A stretch of DNA of 64,000 bases, from contig NZ_CP066831.1 of NCBI RefSeq assembly GCF_016598615.1, positions 6,386,001 to 6,450,000 of the forward strand. Direction: 5' to 3'. Of this stretch, positions 16,478-23,748 are shown piece after piece (position 1 is the stretch's first letter; every line of letters starts with the position of its first letter). A model generated the notes under the pieces. The model searched no databases and was not told the DNA's origin. It saw nothing but the letters and a program-made list of their open reading frames with translations. The position numbers and the translations under genes were made by a program. This stretch comes from Streptomyces liliifuscus (GTDB taxonomy: Bacteria > Actinomycetota > Actinomycetes > Streptomycetales > Streptomycetaceae).

Positions 16478-17773
16478 TCAGTGCTCAGCGCGGGACAGCC
16501 GTCTCCTCACCCCATACGCGACCGCTCCCAACCCCAACACGCCCATTCCTACGACCACCGACACCCACGGCAACGCGAAAGCCAAGGTCATACACCCCGC
16601 CAGCCCCACCACTGGCGCAACCCGGGACACGACCTTCGAACTCAGCGTCCAGGCCGCCGCGTTGGCGATCGCGTAGTACACCAGCACCCCGAAGGAGGAG
16701 AAGCCGACAGCACCCCGCACATCCACCGTCGCGGCCACCACCACGACCACCGCTCCGACGGCCAACTCCGCCCGATGAGGCACCTGGAAGCGCGGATGCA
16801 CGGCGGCCAGCGCGCCCGGGAGATGCCCGTCGCGGGCCATCGCCAGCGTCGTCCGTGACACCCCCAGGATCAGCGCGAGAAGGGAGCCGAGCGCTGCCAC
16901 GGCGGCGCCCACCCGTACGACCGGGACGAGTTCCGGCACACCCGCGGCGCGCACCGCGTCGGCCAGTGGCGCCGTCGCCCGACCGAGCCCGCCCGACCCC
17001 AACACGGAGAGGGCAGCCACCGCGACAGCCGCGTACACCACCAGCGCGATGCCCAGCGCGAGCGGGATCGCGCGCGGAATGGTGCGCGCGGGATCCCGTA
17101 CCTCCTCGCCCAGCGTCGCGATCCGCGCGTACCCGGCGAAGGCGAAGAACAACAGGCCGGCCGCCTGAAGCACGCCGCCCACACCTCCGGAGACCCCCAC
17201 GTCCAGTCGCCCGGCGTCGGAGTTCGCTGAGGTGAGAGACACGACGACCACGGAAGCGAGGACACCGAGGACCACCGCCACGATCGCCCGCGTCAGCCAC
17301 GCGGACTTCTGGACACCGCCGTAGTTCACCGCGGTCAGCACCACCACGGCCCCGACGGCCACGGCATGTGCCTGCTCCGGCCAGACGTACGCGCCCACGG
17401 TGAGCGCCATCGCCGCACACGAGGAGGTCTTGCCGACGACGAACGACCAGCCCGCCAAGTACCCCCAGAACTCCCCGAGCCGCTCCCGCCCGTACACGTA
17501 CGTCCCGCCCGACGCGGGGTAGCGGGCTGCGAGGCGCGCCGACGCCGTCGCGTTGCAGTAGGCGACGACGGCGGCGATGCCAAGGCCGAGGAGAAGCCCG
17601 GACCCGGCGGCCCGTGCCGCGGGCCCCAGCGCGGCGAAGATTCCCGCACCGACCATCGAGCCGAGGCCGATGACAACGGCGTCGCCGACGCCGAGCGTCC
17701 GCTTCAGCTCCGCCGTGCGCTGCGGCGCTCCGGGCTGGGTCGAACCGGTTCGGCCTGAATCGGGCTGTGCCAT
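16478..17773 (-). CDS. APC-superfamily amino acid permease
   Basis: About 431 residues and twelve hydrophobic helices. The first helix region has the APC signature LGVGDAVVIGLGSMVGAGIFAAL in broken form: GLGSMVGAGIF is the substrate-binding unwound part of TM1. YPASGGTYVYGRERLGEFWG and FFAFAGYARIATLGEEVRDP correspond to the conserved TM2-3 and TM6 regions. Substrate unknown; the APC subgroup with GEEVRDP usually imports amino acids. ATG at 17771-17773 is chosen; a GTG three codons upstream is an alternative. Divergent from the glsB-like gene. Confidence 0.88.
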   Translation of the reverse strand: MAQPDSGRTGSTQPGAPQRTAELKRTLGVGDAVVIGLGSMVGAGIFAALGPAARAAGSGLLLGLGIAAVVAYCNATASARLAARYPASGGTYVYGRERLGEFWGYLAGWSFVVGKTSSCAAMALTVGAYVWPEQAHAVAVGAVVVLTAVNYGGVQKSAWLTRAIVAVVLGVLASVVVVSLTSANSDAGRLDVGVSGGVGGVLQAAGLLFFAFAGYARIATLGEEVRDPARTIPRAIPLALGIALVVYAAVAVAALSVLGSGGLGRATAPLADAVRAAGVPELVPVVRVGAAVAALGSLLALILGVSRTTLAMARDGHLPGALAAVHPRFQVPHRAELAVGAVVVVVAATVDVRGAVGFSSFGVLVYYAIANAAAWTLSSKVVSRVAPVVGLAGCMTLAFALPWVSVVVGMGVLGLGAVAYGVRRRLSRAEH

Positions 17774-17951
17774 GGGTCGCACCCTACTGATCAGTGCAAC
17801 CGGTCACCGCCGCGCCGACGTCCTTCCCGGCAACAGCAAACGAACAAGCGAGCAAACAAGCGCGCGATCAGCGGCACGAGAGCGGCATGAACACAGCCTG
17901 GCCGGAGCAAGATCACAGCACAGGCACAGCACGGAGAGGCAGGTTCACGGC

Positions 17952-18218
17952 ATGGGCATCATCAGCTGGATCATCCTGGGGCTGTTGGCCGGAGCCATCG
18001 CCAAATTCCTGCTGCCGGGCCGTGATCCCGGCGGCTTCATCGGCACGACGCTGATAGGCGTCGCGGGCGCGTTCATCGGCGGCTGGATATCGGCCCGTTG
18101 GCTGGACCACCCGGTGGCCAAGGACTTCTACGACGGCGCCACCTGGGCCGCCGCGATCGGTGGCTCGCTCGTCCTGCTGATCGCCTACCGCCTCCTGTTC
18201 GGCAACTCGCGCAACTGA
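17952..18218 (+). CDS. GlsB/YeaQ/YmgE family small membrane protein
   Basis: 88 residues with three hydrophobic segments and the family pattern GIISWIILGLLAGAIAKFL...GRDPGGFIGTTLIGVAGAFI. The family is annotated as transglycosylase-associated, but its members are general-stress membrane proteins of unknown mechanism. The ATG at 17952 follows an AGAGGCAGG-type ribosome site. A strong terminator follows at 18253-18281, so it is a single-gene unit, convergent with yajQ before the element inserted. Confidence 0.9.
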   Translation: MGIISWIILGLLAGAIAKFLLPGRDPGGFIGTTLIGVAGAFIGGWISARWLDHPVAKDFYDGATWAAAIGGSLVLLIAYRLLFGNSRN

Positions 18219-18252
18219 ACGCGCGCCCCCGAGACCGCGGCCAGCAGGCGAG

Positions 18253-18281
18253 AAGGGTGGGCACCGGCGGTGCCCACCCTT
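18253..18281 (+). terminator. Strong hairpin after the glsB-like gene
   Basis: 13-bp perfect stem AAGGGTGGGCACC/GGTGCCCACCCTT with a GGC loop, followed by TCCTCG. It lies just left of the element's attL, so it belongs to the ancestral chromosome. Confidence 0.85.
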
Positions 18282-18322
18282 CCTCGTGCCGTCTTACGTA
18301 CGCGCAACGAGCACGCGGTCAC

Positions 18323-18334
18323 CGGTAGTTGACG
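18323..18334. other. attL: left copy of the 12-bp attachment core
   Basis: CGGTAGTTGACG, identical to 32527-32538. Read on the minus strand, attL and its left flank spell the original yajQ ending ...GTC AAC TAC CGG TGA (Val-Asn-Tyr-Arg-stop). The chromosomal 3' end of yajQ is therefore still present here, about 14.2 kb from its gene. A related sequence, GTTGACGTGCGG at 18382-18393, could be an integrase arm site. Confidence 0.85.
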
Positions 18335-18483
18335 TACCGCTTACTTGAGCCTCTGACCTGCACGTGACCCCTGGAAGGGGGGTTGACGTGCGGAAACTAC
18401 TGTCAGTACTTGCCGCTGTTGCACAGCGTTATTCGGTGCCTTGTGCCCTGACTGTGCCCTCGCGTGCCCGCGGTCCTCCGACT

Positions 18484-18513
18484 CCGCTCTGTCTGGAATT
18501 CCAGACAGAGCGG
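18484..18513. promoter_or_regulatory. 30-bp perfect palindrome before the left operon
   Basis: Perfect inverted repeat centred between 18498 and 18499 on GAATTC, with half-site CCAGACAGAGCGG. It lies about 70 bp upstream of the first gene of the left operon, in a 240-bp noncoding stretch that also has three TGTGCCCT-like words (18430-18465). An operator is more likely than a terminator, as no gene ends before it. The CAGACA word recurs in the xis/XRE spacer. Confidence 0.6.
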
Positions 18514-18583
18514 CGCCGCCCGATGCTCCACACATCGAACGGCGCCTTGATCCAGATCCTTCGGTATCAAGGAGTCCAGACCC

Positions 18584-18862
18584 ATGCGTGACCTTACCGA
18601 GCTGGACGGCGTACGCGATCTCCTCGCGGCCGTCCTCGAAGCGCTCGACATCCCCTATCCCGCGACCGTCGGCGACCGCGAGACGCACGACCGGATCCTC
18701 AACGACCGCGTGGTCCAGGCGAAGATCGCCCTCCGCAGCGCGCTGGAGGAGCACCCGCTCGGCATCGAGTGGACGACCCAGTACTTGCGCGAGCAGCTGG
18801 CCGAGCTTCCGCCCACCGGCTACCAGCACTACGCCGCCAAGGGTGCGGGGGCCGGACGATGA
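18584..18862 (+). CDS. Hypothetical protein, first gene of the element's left operon
   Basis: 92 residues, mostly helical and acidic (MRDLTELDGVRDLLAAVLEA...). No domain recognised and no membrane segment. AAGGAG lies nine bases before the ATG. The stop overlaps the next gene by four bases (ATGA). In position it matches small accessory genes that open the Spd/Tra operons of actinomycete integrative elements, but nothing in the sequence proves a role. Confidence 0.8.
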   Translation: MRDLTELDGVRDLLAAVLEALDIPYPATVGDRETHDRILNDRVVQAKIALRSALEEHPLGIEWTTQYLREQLAELPPTGYQHYAAKGAGAGR

Positions 18863-19236
18863 CCGAGGCCCGCACCGTCACTCTGCAGACTCTCGACGCC
18901 GGTGAGGTCACCCTCCCTGAGCCGTCCTGGTGTGTGGGTCATGCCGACCACCAGCCCGACAACTACCGAGCCGACATCCTCCACCAGGGCGAAGACGTCG
19001 TCCTCACCTTCCGCGGCCACTTCATCACGGACGCCGGTCTCGTGCAGTCGCCGTTCGCGACCCACGCGAGCCCGGGGCTCGGCGGCCGTACGACCGGGGT
19101 GTCGGTCTCCGTCATCGCCCGGACCCTCGACCCGGCCGGCCTCTACTCGCTGGCGGCCTCGCTCGACGGCTACGCGGACCGGCTGCGCGACATGGCCGAC
19201 CAGCTCTCCGCGATCCTCGCCGGAGGTGCGGAGTGA
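18859..19236 (+). CDS. Hypothetical protein with a PxWC...H motif (DUF6907-like)
   Basis: 125 residues. PSWCVGHADHQPDNYRADIL at about 23-42, followed by beta-rich segments, resembles the small streptomycete family I know as DUF6907, in which a Trp-Cys and a nearby His are conserved. The larger gene at 29359-30249 carries the same pattern (CTPWCENSHEMDQYL), so the element encodes two members. Function unknown. Coupled on both sides by four-base overlaps. Confidence 0.75.
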   Translation: MTEARTVTLQTLDAGEVTLPEPSWCVGHADHQPDNYRADILHQGEDVVLTFRGHFITDAGLVQSPFATHASPGLGGRTTGVSVSVIARTLDPAGLYSLAASLDGYADRLRDMADQLSAILAGGAE

Positions 19237-20060
19237 AGCGCCGCGATCCTCTCCTCTGGGCTGCCCTGGTGGCGGTCCTCGTCGTTCTCGCCTCGGCCGA
19301 GTACCACCTCGCCGTCGCGTGCGGCTTCGGAACCTATGTCGCGGCCGGCGTGCCGGCGGCCCTGGACATCTACGCGATCGCTGCGCTGAGGGCCCGTCGT
19401 GACGTCCTGATGGTCGTGGCCGTGCTGATCGCGGTGAACGCGGCGAGCCACCTCGTTGAGGTCGGGCTCCTGCCCGTGAACGTGCCCCTCGTTGTCTCGG
19501 TCTCGGCGATCGCCCCGCTCGTCCTGTGGCGCGTCCACCGGCTCAGCGAGAGCAACGCGGACCAGTCCGCATTGCCCGTCCCGGAACCATCCGCGGTCCG
19601 GACGGAACTGGGGCCGGAACCGGTTCCGATCGAGGCGGAACCAGCGGAACCGATCACCGTCGAGCGGGCAACCCCGGTCGAGACGGCCGTGGTTGACGCT
19701 GCCCCCGTCGGGCCCGTCCTCGGCCCCTGGACGCCCGTGGCGGAACTCGCGGGCGGAACCGGCGGAACCGTCATCGACCTGCGGCTTCCCAAGGGCTACC
19801 GGGCGGCTGGGCCCCTCGGCGGAACCGAGGCGGAACCGGCACCGGAACCAGTTCCGCCCGTAGTTCCGCCCACCGGAACCGGCGCCGCGGACATCGAGAC
19901 GATCGACAGCAGCAACACGACCTTCGCGGCCCGTGTCGGCGTCGTACGCGAGTGGCTCCGCGAGGACCCGGAACTCACCGGAACCGAGATCGGAACCAGG
20001 CTCGGCGTATCCGATGGATACGGCAGGCGCCTCCTGCGGACCGCGCGGGACGACTCGTGA
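19233..20060 (+). CDS. Membrane protein with C-terminal HTH-like end (SpdB/DUF2637-like)
   Basis: 275 residues. Four hydrophobic helices occupy the first 100 residues: LLWAALVAVLVVLASAEYH, ALDIYAIAALRARRDVLMVV, IAVNAASHLVEVG and VPLVVSVSAIAPLVLW. A Pro/Glu-rich linker of about 110 residues with repeated GTE/EPA units follows. The end (VREWLREDPELTGTEIGTRL, GVSDGYGRRLLRTAR) looks like a winged or simple HTH. This build is typical of the membrane Spd proteins of Streptomyces integrative elements that help plasmid spread in mycelium. GTG start in a four-base overlap. Confidence 0.7.
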   Translation: MKRRDPLLWAALVAVLVVLASAEYHLAVACGFGTYVAAGVPAALDIYAIAALRARRDVLMVVAVLIAVNAASHLVEVGLLPVNVPLVVSVSAIAPLVLWRVHRLSESNADQSALPVPEPSAVRTELGPEPVPIEAEPAEPITVERATPVETAVVDAAPVGPVLGPWTPVAELAGGTGGTVIDLRLPKGYRAAGPLGGTEAEPAPEPVPPVVPPTGTGAADIETIDSSNTTFAARVGVVREWLREDPELTGTEIGTRLGVSDGYGRRLLRTARDDS

Positions 20061-20203
20061 TCTTCGTGTGCCTCTTCGCCGGCTCCGCGCTCCTCGCGCT
20101 GTTCGGCCTCTGCGCCGTCGCGCTCCACGACGTCCCCAAGATCACGGGCACCGTCGCCTTCATCGTCACCCTCGCCGCGCTCGGCGTGGCCATGTACCGC
20201 TGA
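20057..20203 (+). CDS. Small two-helix membrane protein
   Basis: 48 residues, GTG start overlapping the previous stop by four bases. Two hydrophobic stretches (IFVCLFAGSALLALFGLCAV and TGTVAFIVTLAALGVAMY) separated by a short loop HDVPKI. No family recognised; small membrane partners like this are common in Spd operons. Supported mainly by position and coupling. Confidence 0.65.
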   Translation: MIFVCLFAGSALLALFGLCAVALHDVPKITGTVAFIVTLAALGVAMYR

Positions 20204-20213
20204 GGACCCACCC

Positions 20214-20726
20214 ATGAACTACATCACCTACGGCGGCGTGACCGTCGGCCTCATGATCCTCGGCTACCAACTCACCATCTGGTACCCCGGCCGCAAGCAG
20301 CTCATGAAGGACCCGGTCAAGCACGCGGCCCGGCTGCTCCCGTTCCTCCTCTCATGGGCGTACGGCTGCCTCACCACCCTCGGTGTCGGTGGCGCGGTCG
20401 GCTGGGTCTCCGGCGCGGTCCTCGGGCTGTCCAACTGGCTCGGCGACGTCGCCCTCGTCTGGGGTGTCGGCGGGAGCGGCGGGCAGTCGGCCGCGCGCGC
20501 CACGTACCTCCCTCTGTCCGGCAACGGTCTCGGCATCGTGCTCATCCTCACCGCCTGCTTCATCGCGGCCGTGAAGAAGTCCGGCGATGACCAGTCCAAG
20601 ACCCTGAAGCTCGGCGCCTGGTGCGGCATCACCCTCGGCACCTCCGCGGGGGTCGCCGGGTTCGCCGCGGTGCCGCTCGCGCAGGTGGCGAACTGGCTCG
20701 GCGACAACACGTACGGACAGATCTGA
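20214..20726 (+). CDS. Integral membrane protein of the left operon
   Basis: 170 residues with four or five hydrophobic segments: YGGVTVGLMILGYQLTIWY, LLPFLLSWAYGCLTTLGVGG, GNGLGIVLILTACFIAAVKK and GAWCGITLGTSAGVAGFAAV. Start ATG 20214 after GAGGACCCACCC. Similar proteins, as I recall them, sit next to the FtsK-type translocase gene in actinomycete elements; here the next gene is not a translocase. A role in transfer is inferred from context only. Confidence 0.7.
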   Translation: MNYITYGGVTVGLMILGYQLTIWYPGRKQLMKDPVKHAARLLPFLLSWAYGCLTTLGVGGAVGWVSGAVLGLSNWLGDVALVWGVGGSGGQSAARATYLPLSGNGLGIVLILTACFIAAVKKSGDDQSKTLKLGAWCGITLGTSAGVAGFAAVPLAQVANWLGDNTYGQI

Positions 20727-21064
20727 TGGGCGCGAAGAAGCGGCCGGCCGTCGAGCCGGAGGAGCCGTCGAGGGCGGCCGGGGCGTGCGTCCTGGTCGTC
20801 CTGGGGGCGGTCGCCGCCGCTGCGGTGTTCGCCGTCTCGCCGACCGCTGGAGTGCTCGCGGTGTGGATGGTCGGGGCGTTCGCGCTGTGGCGGGCCGCGC
20901 GCCGTATGTCCGATTCGCGAGCCACTCCCCCACCGAGAGGGGTTGCCCCCGATTCCGATGAAGATGCACGTCGCAGGCGTGCGCAGGCGAGAGGGGCTAC
21001 GGACCCGAACGGGGTTATGTGCATCGTCCACGAACCTGCCGAGGAGGAGGTGGACGAGACGTGA
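20726..21064 (+). CDS. Small membrane protein with charged tail
   Basis: 112 residues; the ATG overlaps the preceding stop by one base. Basic/acidic N-terminus (MGAKKRPAVEPEEPSRA), two adjoining hydrophobic segments (ACVLVVLGAVAAAAVFAV and AGVLAVWMVGAFALWRAA), then a hydrophilic tail ending CIVHEPAEEEVDET. Unrecognised. Overlaps the next tiny gene by four bases. Confidence 0.65.
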   Translation: MGAKKRPAVEPEEPSRAAGACVLVVLGAVAAAAVFAVSPTAGVLAVWMVGAFALWRAARRMSDSRATPPPRGVAPDSDEDARRRRAQARGATDPNGVMCIVHEPAEEEVDET

Positions 21065-21159
21065 TCGCGCGCCTGTTGGCCGTCCTCCGTATCGACTCCC
21101 GCACCTACTACTGCGCGTCCTGCGGGGGCTGGTACCCGATCAGCCACTTCTGCGAGTGA
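21061..21159 (+). CDS. 32-residue microprotein with Cys/His cluster
   Basis: GTG start in a GTGA overlap with the previous gene; ends TGA at 21157-21159. The C-terminal half, YYCASCGGWYPISHFCE, has CxxC...HxC, a candidate zinc knuckle. Coupling and composition support translation despite the size. No function can be assigned. Confidence 0.55.
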   Translation: MIARLLAVLRIDSRTYYCASCGGWYPISHFCE

Positions 21160-21166
21160 CCCGCTT

Positions 21167-21182
21167 GTGCAACTAGTTGCAC
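21167..21182. promoter_or_regulatory. 16-bp perfect palindrome
   Basis: GTGCAACTAGTTGCAC, immediately after the left operon and followed by a third half-like word, GTTGC, at 21193-21197. A DNA-binding site is likely; its owner is unknown. Confidence 0.5.
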
Positions 21183-21212
21183 TACAGTCGTAGTTGCCCG
21201 CCCACGACATAC

Positions 21213-21249
21213 GAACGGCCCCGAGGGTCAGACACTTCGGGGGCCGTTC
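21213..21249 (+). terminator. Terminator hairpin of the left operon
   Basis: GAACGGCCCCGA pairs with TCGGGGGCCGTTC (one bulged G), with a loop of about 12 nt, followed by TGCTG. Ends the 18584-21159 operon. Confidence 0.7.
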
Positions 21250-21269
21250 TGCTGCCCACCTTGAGGATT

Positions 21270-21311
21270 ACACACGCGTTGTGTAATGTCGGTTGTGTAA
21301 GCGTTACACAA
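21270..21311 (+). promoter_or_regulatory. Two adjacent TTACAC/GTGTAA dyads before the RHH gene
   Basis: The first is a near-perfect dyad, TTACACACGCGTTGTGTAA. The second is GTTGTGTAA-GCG-TTACACAAC with 9-bp perfect arms. They end 15 bases before the ATG at 21327, where an autorepressor would bind. Both contain GTGTAA. Confidence 0.65.
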
Positions 21312-21326
21312 CAGTGCGGGGGCGCC

Positions 21327-21767
21327 ATGCGCATGAACATCTCCGTCCCAGACGAGCTTGCCGAGCGCGTTCGGGCCCGTGACCTGCCGATCTCCTCGAT
21401 CTGCCAGGACGCCCTACGCAAGGCCGTAGAGCTGGACGAGAAGAAGGAGCGGACTATGCCCGACCTCGAAGCCGTAGTGGAGCGCCTGCGGGGCACGCAA
21501 TACGGCGAGAAGCAGCGTGCCATTGAAGAGGGTCACCAGCTGGGCATCCTCTGGGCGAAGCAGTGGGCCACTGCGGAAGAGCTGCGCGAGGTTGCCGAGG
21601 CCGACCTCATCGGCTTCCAGCAGTTCATGATGCGGCGCGACACGAGCACCGAGGAGTTCTACAAAGAGGTCGATCACACCGCCAGCCGGGAGTACGGGCA
21701 CGAGCAGCTGGACGGCTTCAAGGCGGGTGCCGAGGAGGTCTGGGAGACGGTGAAGGACCTCCTCTGA
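21327..21767 (+). CDS. Ribbon-helix-helix type DNA-binding protein
   Basis: 146 residues. The first 38 (MRMNISVPDELAERVRARDL...ISSICQDALRKAVE) have the beta-strand plus two-helix pattern of RHH/CopG-CcdA regulators. The rest, about 110 residues, is acidic and helical with no known domain (GHQLGILWAKQWATAEELRE). The two dyads directly upstream suggest autoregulation. It stands alone between two terminators, with no toxin partner, so an antitoxin role is not supported. ATG 21333 is an alternative start. Confidence 0.72.
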   Translation: MRMNISVPDELAERVRARDLPISSICQDALRKAVELDEKKERTMPDLEAVVERLRGTQYGEKQRAIEEGHQLGILWAKQWATAEELREVAEADLIGFQQFMMRRDTSTEEFYKEVDHTASREYGHEQLDGFKAGAEEVWETVKDLL

Positions 21768-21777
21768 AGGCTCCAAT

Positions 21778-21817
21778 AACGGCCCCGACGTCTTCCTGAG
21801 GTGGCGTCGGGGCCGTT
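21778..21817. terminator. Terminator between convergent genes
   Basis: 13-bp perfect stem AACGGCCCCGACG/CGTCGGGGCCGTT. It lies between the RHH gene (plus) and the minus-strand block ending at 21906, and could serve both. Confidence 0.8.
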
Positions 21818-21905
21818 CTGTTGCGCGAGCGCGGAGACGCGTACGCGAACGCGCGGGACCCGGTCCGGCCGCCTTACGCCTGGGGTGCGCGACCGGACCG
21901 GGCGT

Positions 21906-22103
21906 CTACCGCGGGAGTGCCCGCCATGCTTCCCATATGCCCTGCGCCACGTCGCACCGCCGGTTGCCGTAGTCGCAGTCCGGGCACTGCATGGAGTGAT
22001 CCATGTAGGCGCGGAACGTCTTCTGCTTCTGCGAGAACTCGGAGTCCGTGGTCCGCGGTGACCCGCTGGACGTGTCGCGCCACTCGGACCGGTCGCCCAT
22101 CAC
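21906..22103 (-). CDS. Small protein with Cys motif
   Basis: 65 residues from a GTG at 22103 that overlaps the preceding stop by four bases; ATG at 22100 is equally possible. Contains MQCPDCDYGNRRCD, CxxC plus a third Cys, a possible zinc site. Last gene of the minus-strand block. Unrecognised. Confidence 0.6.
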   Translation of the reverse strand: MMGDRSEWRDTSSGSPRTTDSEFSQKQKTFRAYMDHSMQCPDCDYGNRRCDVAQGIWEAWRALPR

Positions 22104-22303
22104 GAGGCGCCCTCAGTGTGCTTGGGGTGGTTGCGCATCTCGACCTCGCAGGTCGTCGCAGCCTTGACGTTCCCGGCTCGCTCGAACCGGATGCGGTCCC
22201 TCTCCAACGTCGCACACACATCACAGCCCGGCGCCGGCCGAGGCGGCCGGGTCGGATCCGGCAGGCTGACGGGCGGTTCCGGCGCGGTCTGCTGGGTGGT
22301 CAT
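22100..22303 (-). CDS. Small hypothetical protein, Pro-rich N-terminus
   Basis: 67 residues: a Pro-rich start (TAPEPPVSLPDPTRPPRPAP) then GCDVCATLERDRIRFERAGN and a charged helix. GGAG lies eight bases before the ATG. The CDVC motif and helix resemble small metal-binding proteins common in streptomycete elements. Overlaps the next gene by four bases. Confidence 0.6.
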   Translation of the reverse strand: MTTQQTAPEPPVSLPDPTRPPRPAPGCDVCATLERDRIRFERAGNVKAATTCEVEMRNHPKHTEGAS

Positions 22304-22415
22304 CACGGCTCCAGGAACAGACGGTGTGGGTACCGTCACATCCTGCCGACCTGGCAAGGCCCCAGCGTTGACAGGCTGGCAACACCCAGAGCCTTGACCA
22401 GCAGCGGGCCGCGCG

Positions 22416-23618
22416 CTACACGCCGCACCAGTTCGCGAACTCCAACAGGTCCCCGGACGCCTTCGCCCGCGCCCGCAGCAGCGTGGCAACCGTCTCGTGC
22501 ACCCCCGGGTGGTACCGGGTCTGCTGCGGCGCCGCCTTCCTCGCCCGCCCCAGCGAGGCGAACGCGTCCTCATGCCGTGCCGTCCACGTCTCCGCCCGCG
22601 CCCGGTCCACCCAGTAGTGCCCGGCCCGGGCCTCCGGGTAGTCCTCCGGCAGCTGGACCTTGCGTGCCTTCTCCAGCGCGCGAGCGTGCTTGTCCCGGTC
22701 GGACGACGCGGACATGGCATGGATCACCACGTTCACGGGGCCGAACACCAGCCCGTAGTCCCGGGTCTCCCCGGTCCGTTTCGCGATCTCCTCGGCCTCC
22801 CCCAGCCACTCATCCGCGCCGGCCGTGTCCCCCCGACGGCTGGAGAGAATGGCCGCCTTCAAATGCAGCGCGCCCCGCACCGCTCGCGTGGCCTGCTCTC
22901 CGTCGTCGTCCAAATCTCGCAGCGCCTGTTGGACGAGGAGCACACCGCGGTCATGGCGGGCGGCGTCCGCCATCAGCTGCGCGCGGTCCCACCGCTCGAT
23001 GGCAACCTGCCGCGGGTCACCGGACCCGGGGGCGGCGACGGCCATGCGGGCGAGCGCCAGCCGGGCAAGGTCCAGGAAGCCGATCTGGCGGCCGACCACG
23101 TACACGGTGCGGCACAGCTCGGCCTGCAGCCACGCCGCCCGCTCCAGGGCGTACCCGGGCGACTGCGTCAGCACGTGGGCGTTCACTTCGGCGAGCAGCG
23201 ACGGGATTTCGTGGGCGATCTCGATGTACTCGGCTCGCGCGCGCTGCCCGTTCAACGCCGTCACCGTCGCCTCCAGTGTGGCGAGCGGGCGGGGCGGCGG
23301 GTCGCCCTGGCCGAGCGGGATGTCCCAGTCGTCGAGGGCGACGCTGATCGGCGTTATCAGCCGGTCGAGCTGGTCGGCCTGCAACTGGTGGATGTAGGGC
23401 TGGCCGTGGAGGACGGAGATACTCACGGACAGGGCGCGGGCGACGGCTGAGACGATGGCGGGGCTGGCCTGGCGGTGGCCGTTGATGATGCGGGAGAGCA
23501 TCGACGGGGATACGTGGGCGCGGCGGGCGAGTTCCCTGAGGGAGTAGCCGCGGAGGGCGCTCACTTCCTCGATGCGCGCCCCGATTCCGCCGGTGTCTAG
23601 GCGAGTTGGGTGTGGCAT
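22416..23618 (-). CDS. XRE-family regulator with TPR-like C-terminal region
   Basis: 400 residues from ATG 23618. The N-terminal HTH_3 domain at about 14-65 is clear: SLRELARRAHVSPSMLSRII, NGHRQASPAIVSAVARAL. The remaining 330 residues are Ala/Leu/Arg-rich paired helices (AQLMADAARHDRGVLLVQQA, LHLKAAILSSRRGDTAGADE) as in TPR regulators, which often bind peptides or small signals. Such proteins are frequent chromosomal regulators in Streptomyces; here it lies within the element and may control its minus-strand genes. Its own promoter should lie in 23619-23748. Confidence 0.85.
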   Translation of the reverse strand: MPHPTRLDTGGIGARIEEVSALRGYSLRELARRAHVSPSMLSRIINGHRQASPAIVSAVARALSVSISVLHGQPYIHQLQADQLDRLITPISVALDDWDIPLGQGDPPPRPLATLEATVTALNGQRARAEYIEIAHEIPSLLAEVNAHVLTQSPGYALERAAWLQAELCRTVYVVGRQIGFLDLARLALARMAVAAPGSGDPRQVAIERWDRAQLMADAARHDRGVLLVQQALRDLDDDGEQATRAVRGALHLKAAILSSRRGDTAGADEWLGEAEEIAKRTGETRDYGLVFGPVNVVIHAMSASSDRDKHARALEKARKVQLPEDYPEARAGHYWVDRARAETWTARHEDAFASLGRARKAAPQQTRYHPGVHETVATLLRARAKASGDLLEFANWCGV

Positions 23619-23661
23619 GCTGGCTCCGTTCTGACCTCGACACTCAGAACGGTACGCCGAT

Positions 23662-23736
23662 CGGCCCCCGCAAGTAGTGGGGGCCGTCGTGCTGTTGACG
23701 GTCGGGGCATGAGTTGAGGCCCCCTCGAACCTCAAC
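23662..23736 (-). terminator. Two hairpins after the coupled minus-strand block
   Basis: GTTGAGG/CCTCAAC with a 10-nt loop (23713-23736), then CGGCCCCC...GGGGGCCG (23662-23686). Both follow the stop at 23749 in the direction of transcription and separate that block from the XRE gene. Confidence 0.6.
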
Positions 23737-23748
23737 CATGCTTCAGGA

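Noticed and set aside
18382..18393. Third copy of the att core as an alternative left boundary
   Set aside because: Only GTTGACGT plus scattered bases match; it lacks the CGGTA part and the yajQ stop context. Kept as a possible arm site.
21327..21767. Antitoxin of a toxin-antitoxin pair
   Set aside because: No adjacent toxin-size frame; both sides are terminators.
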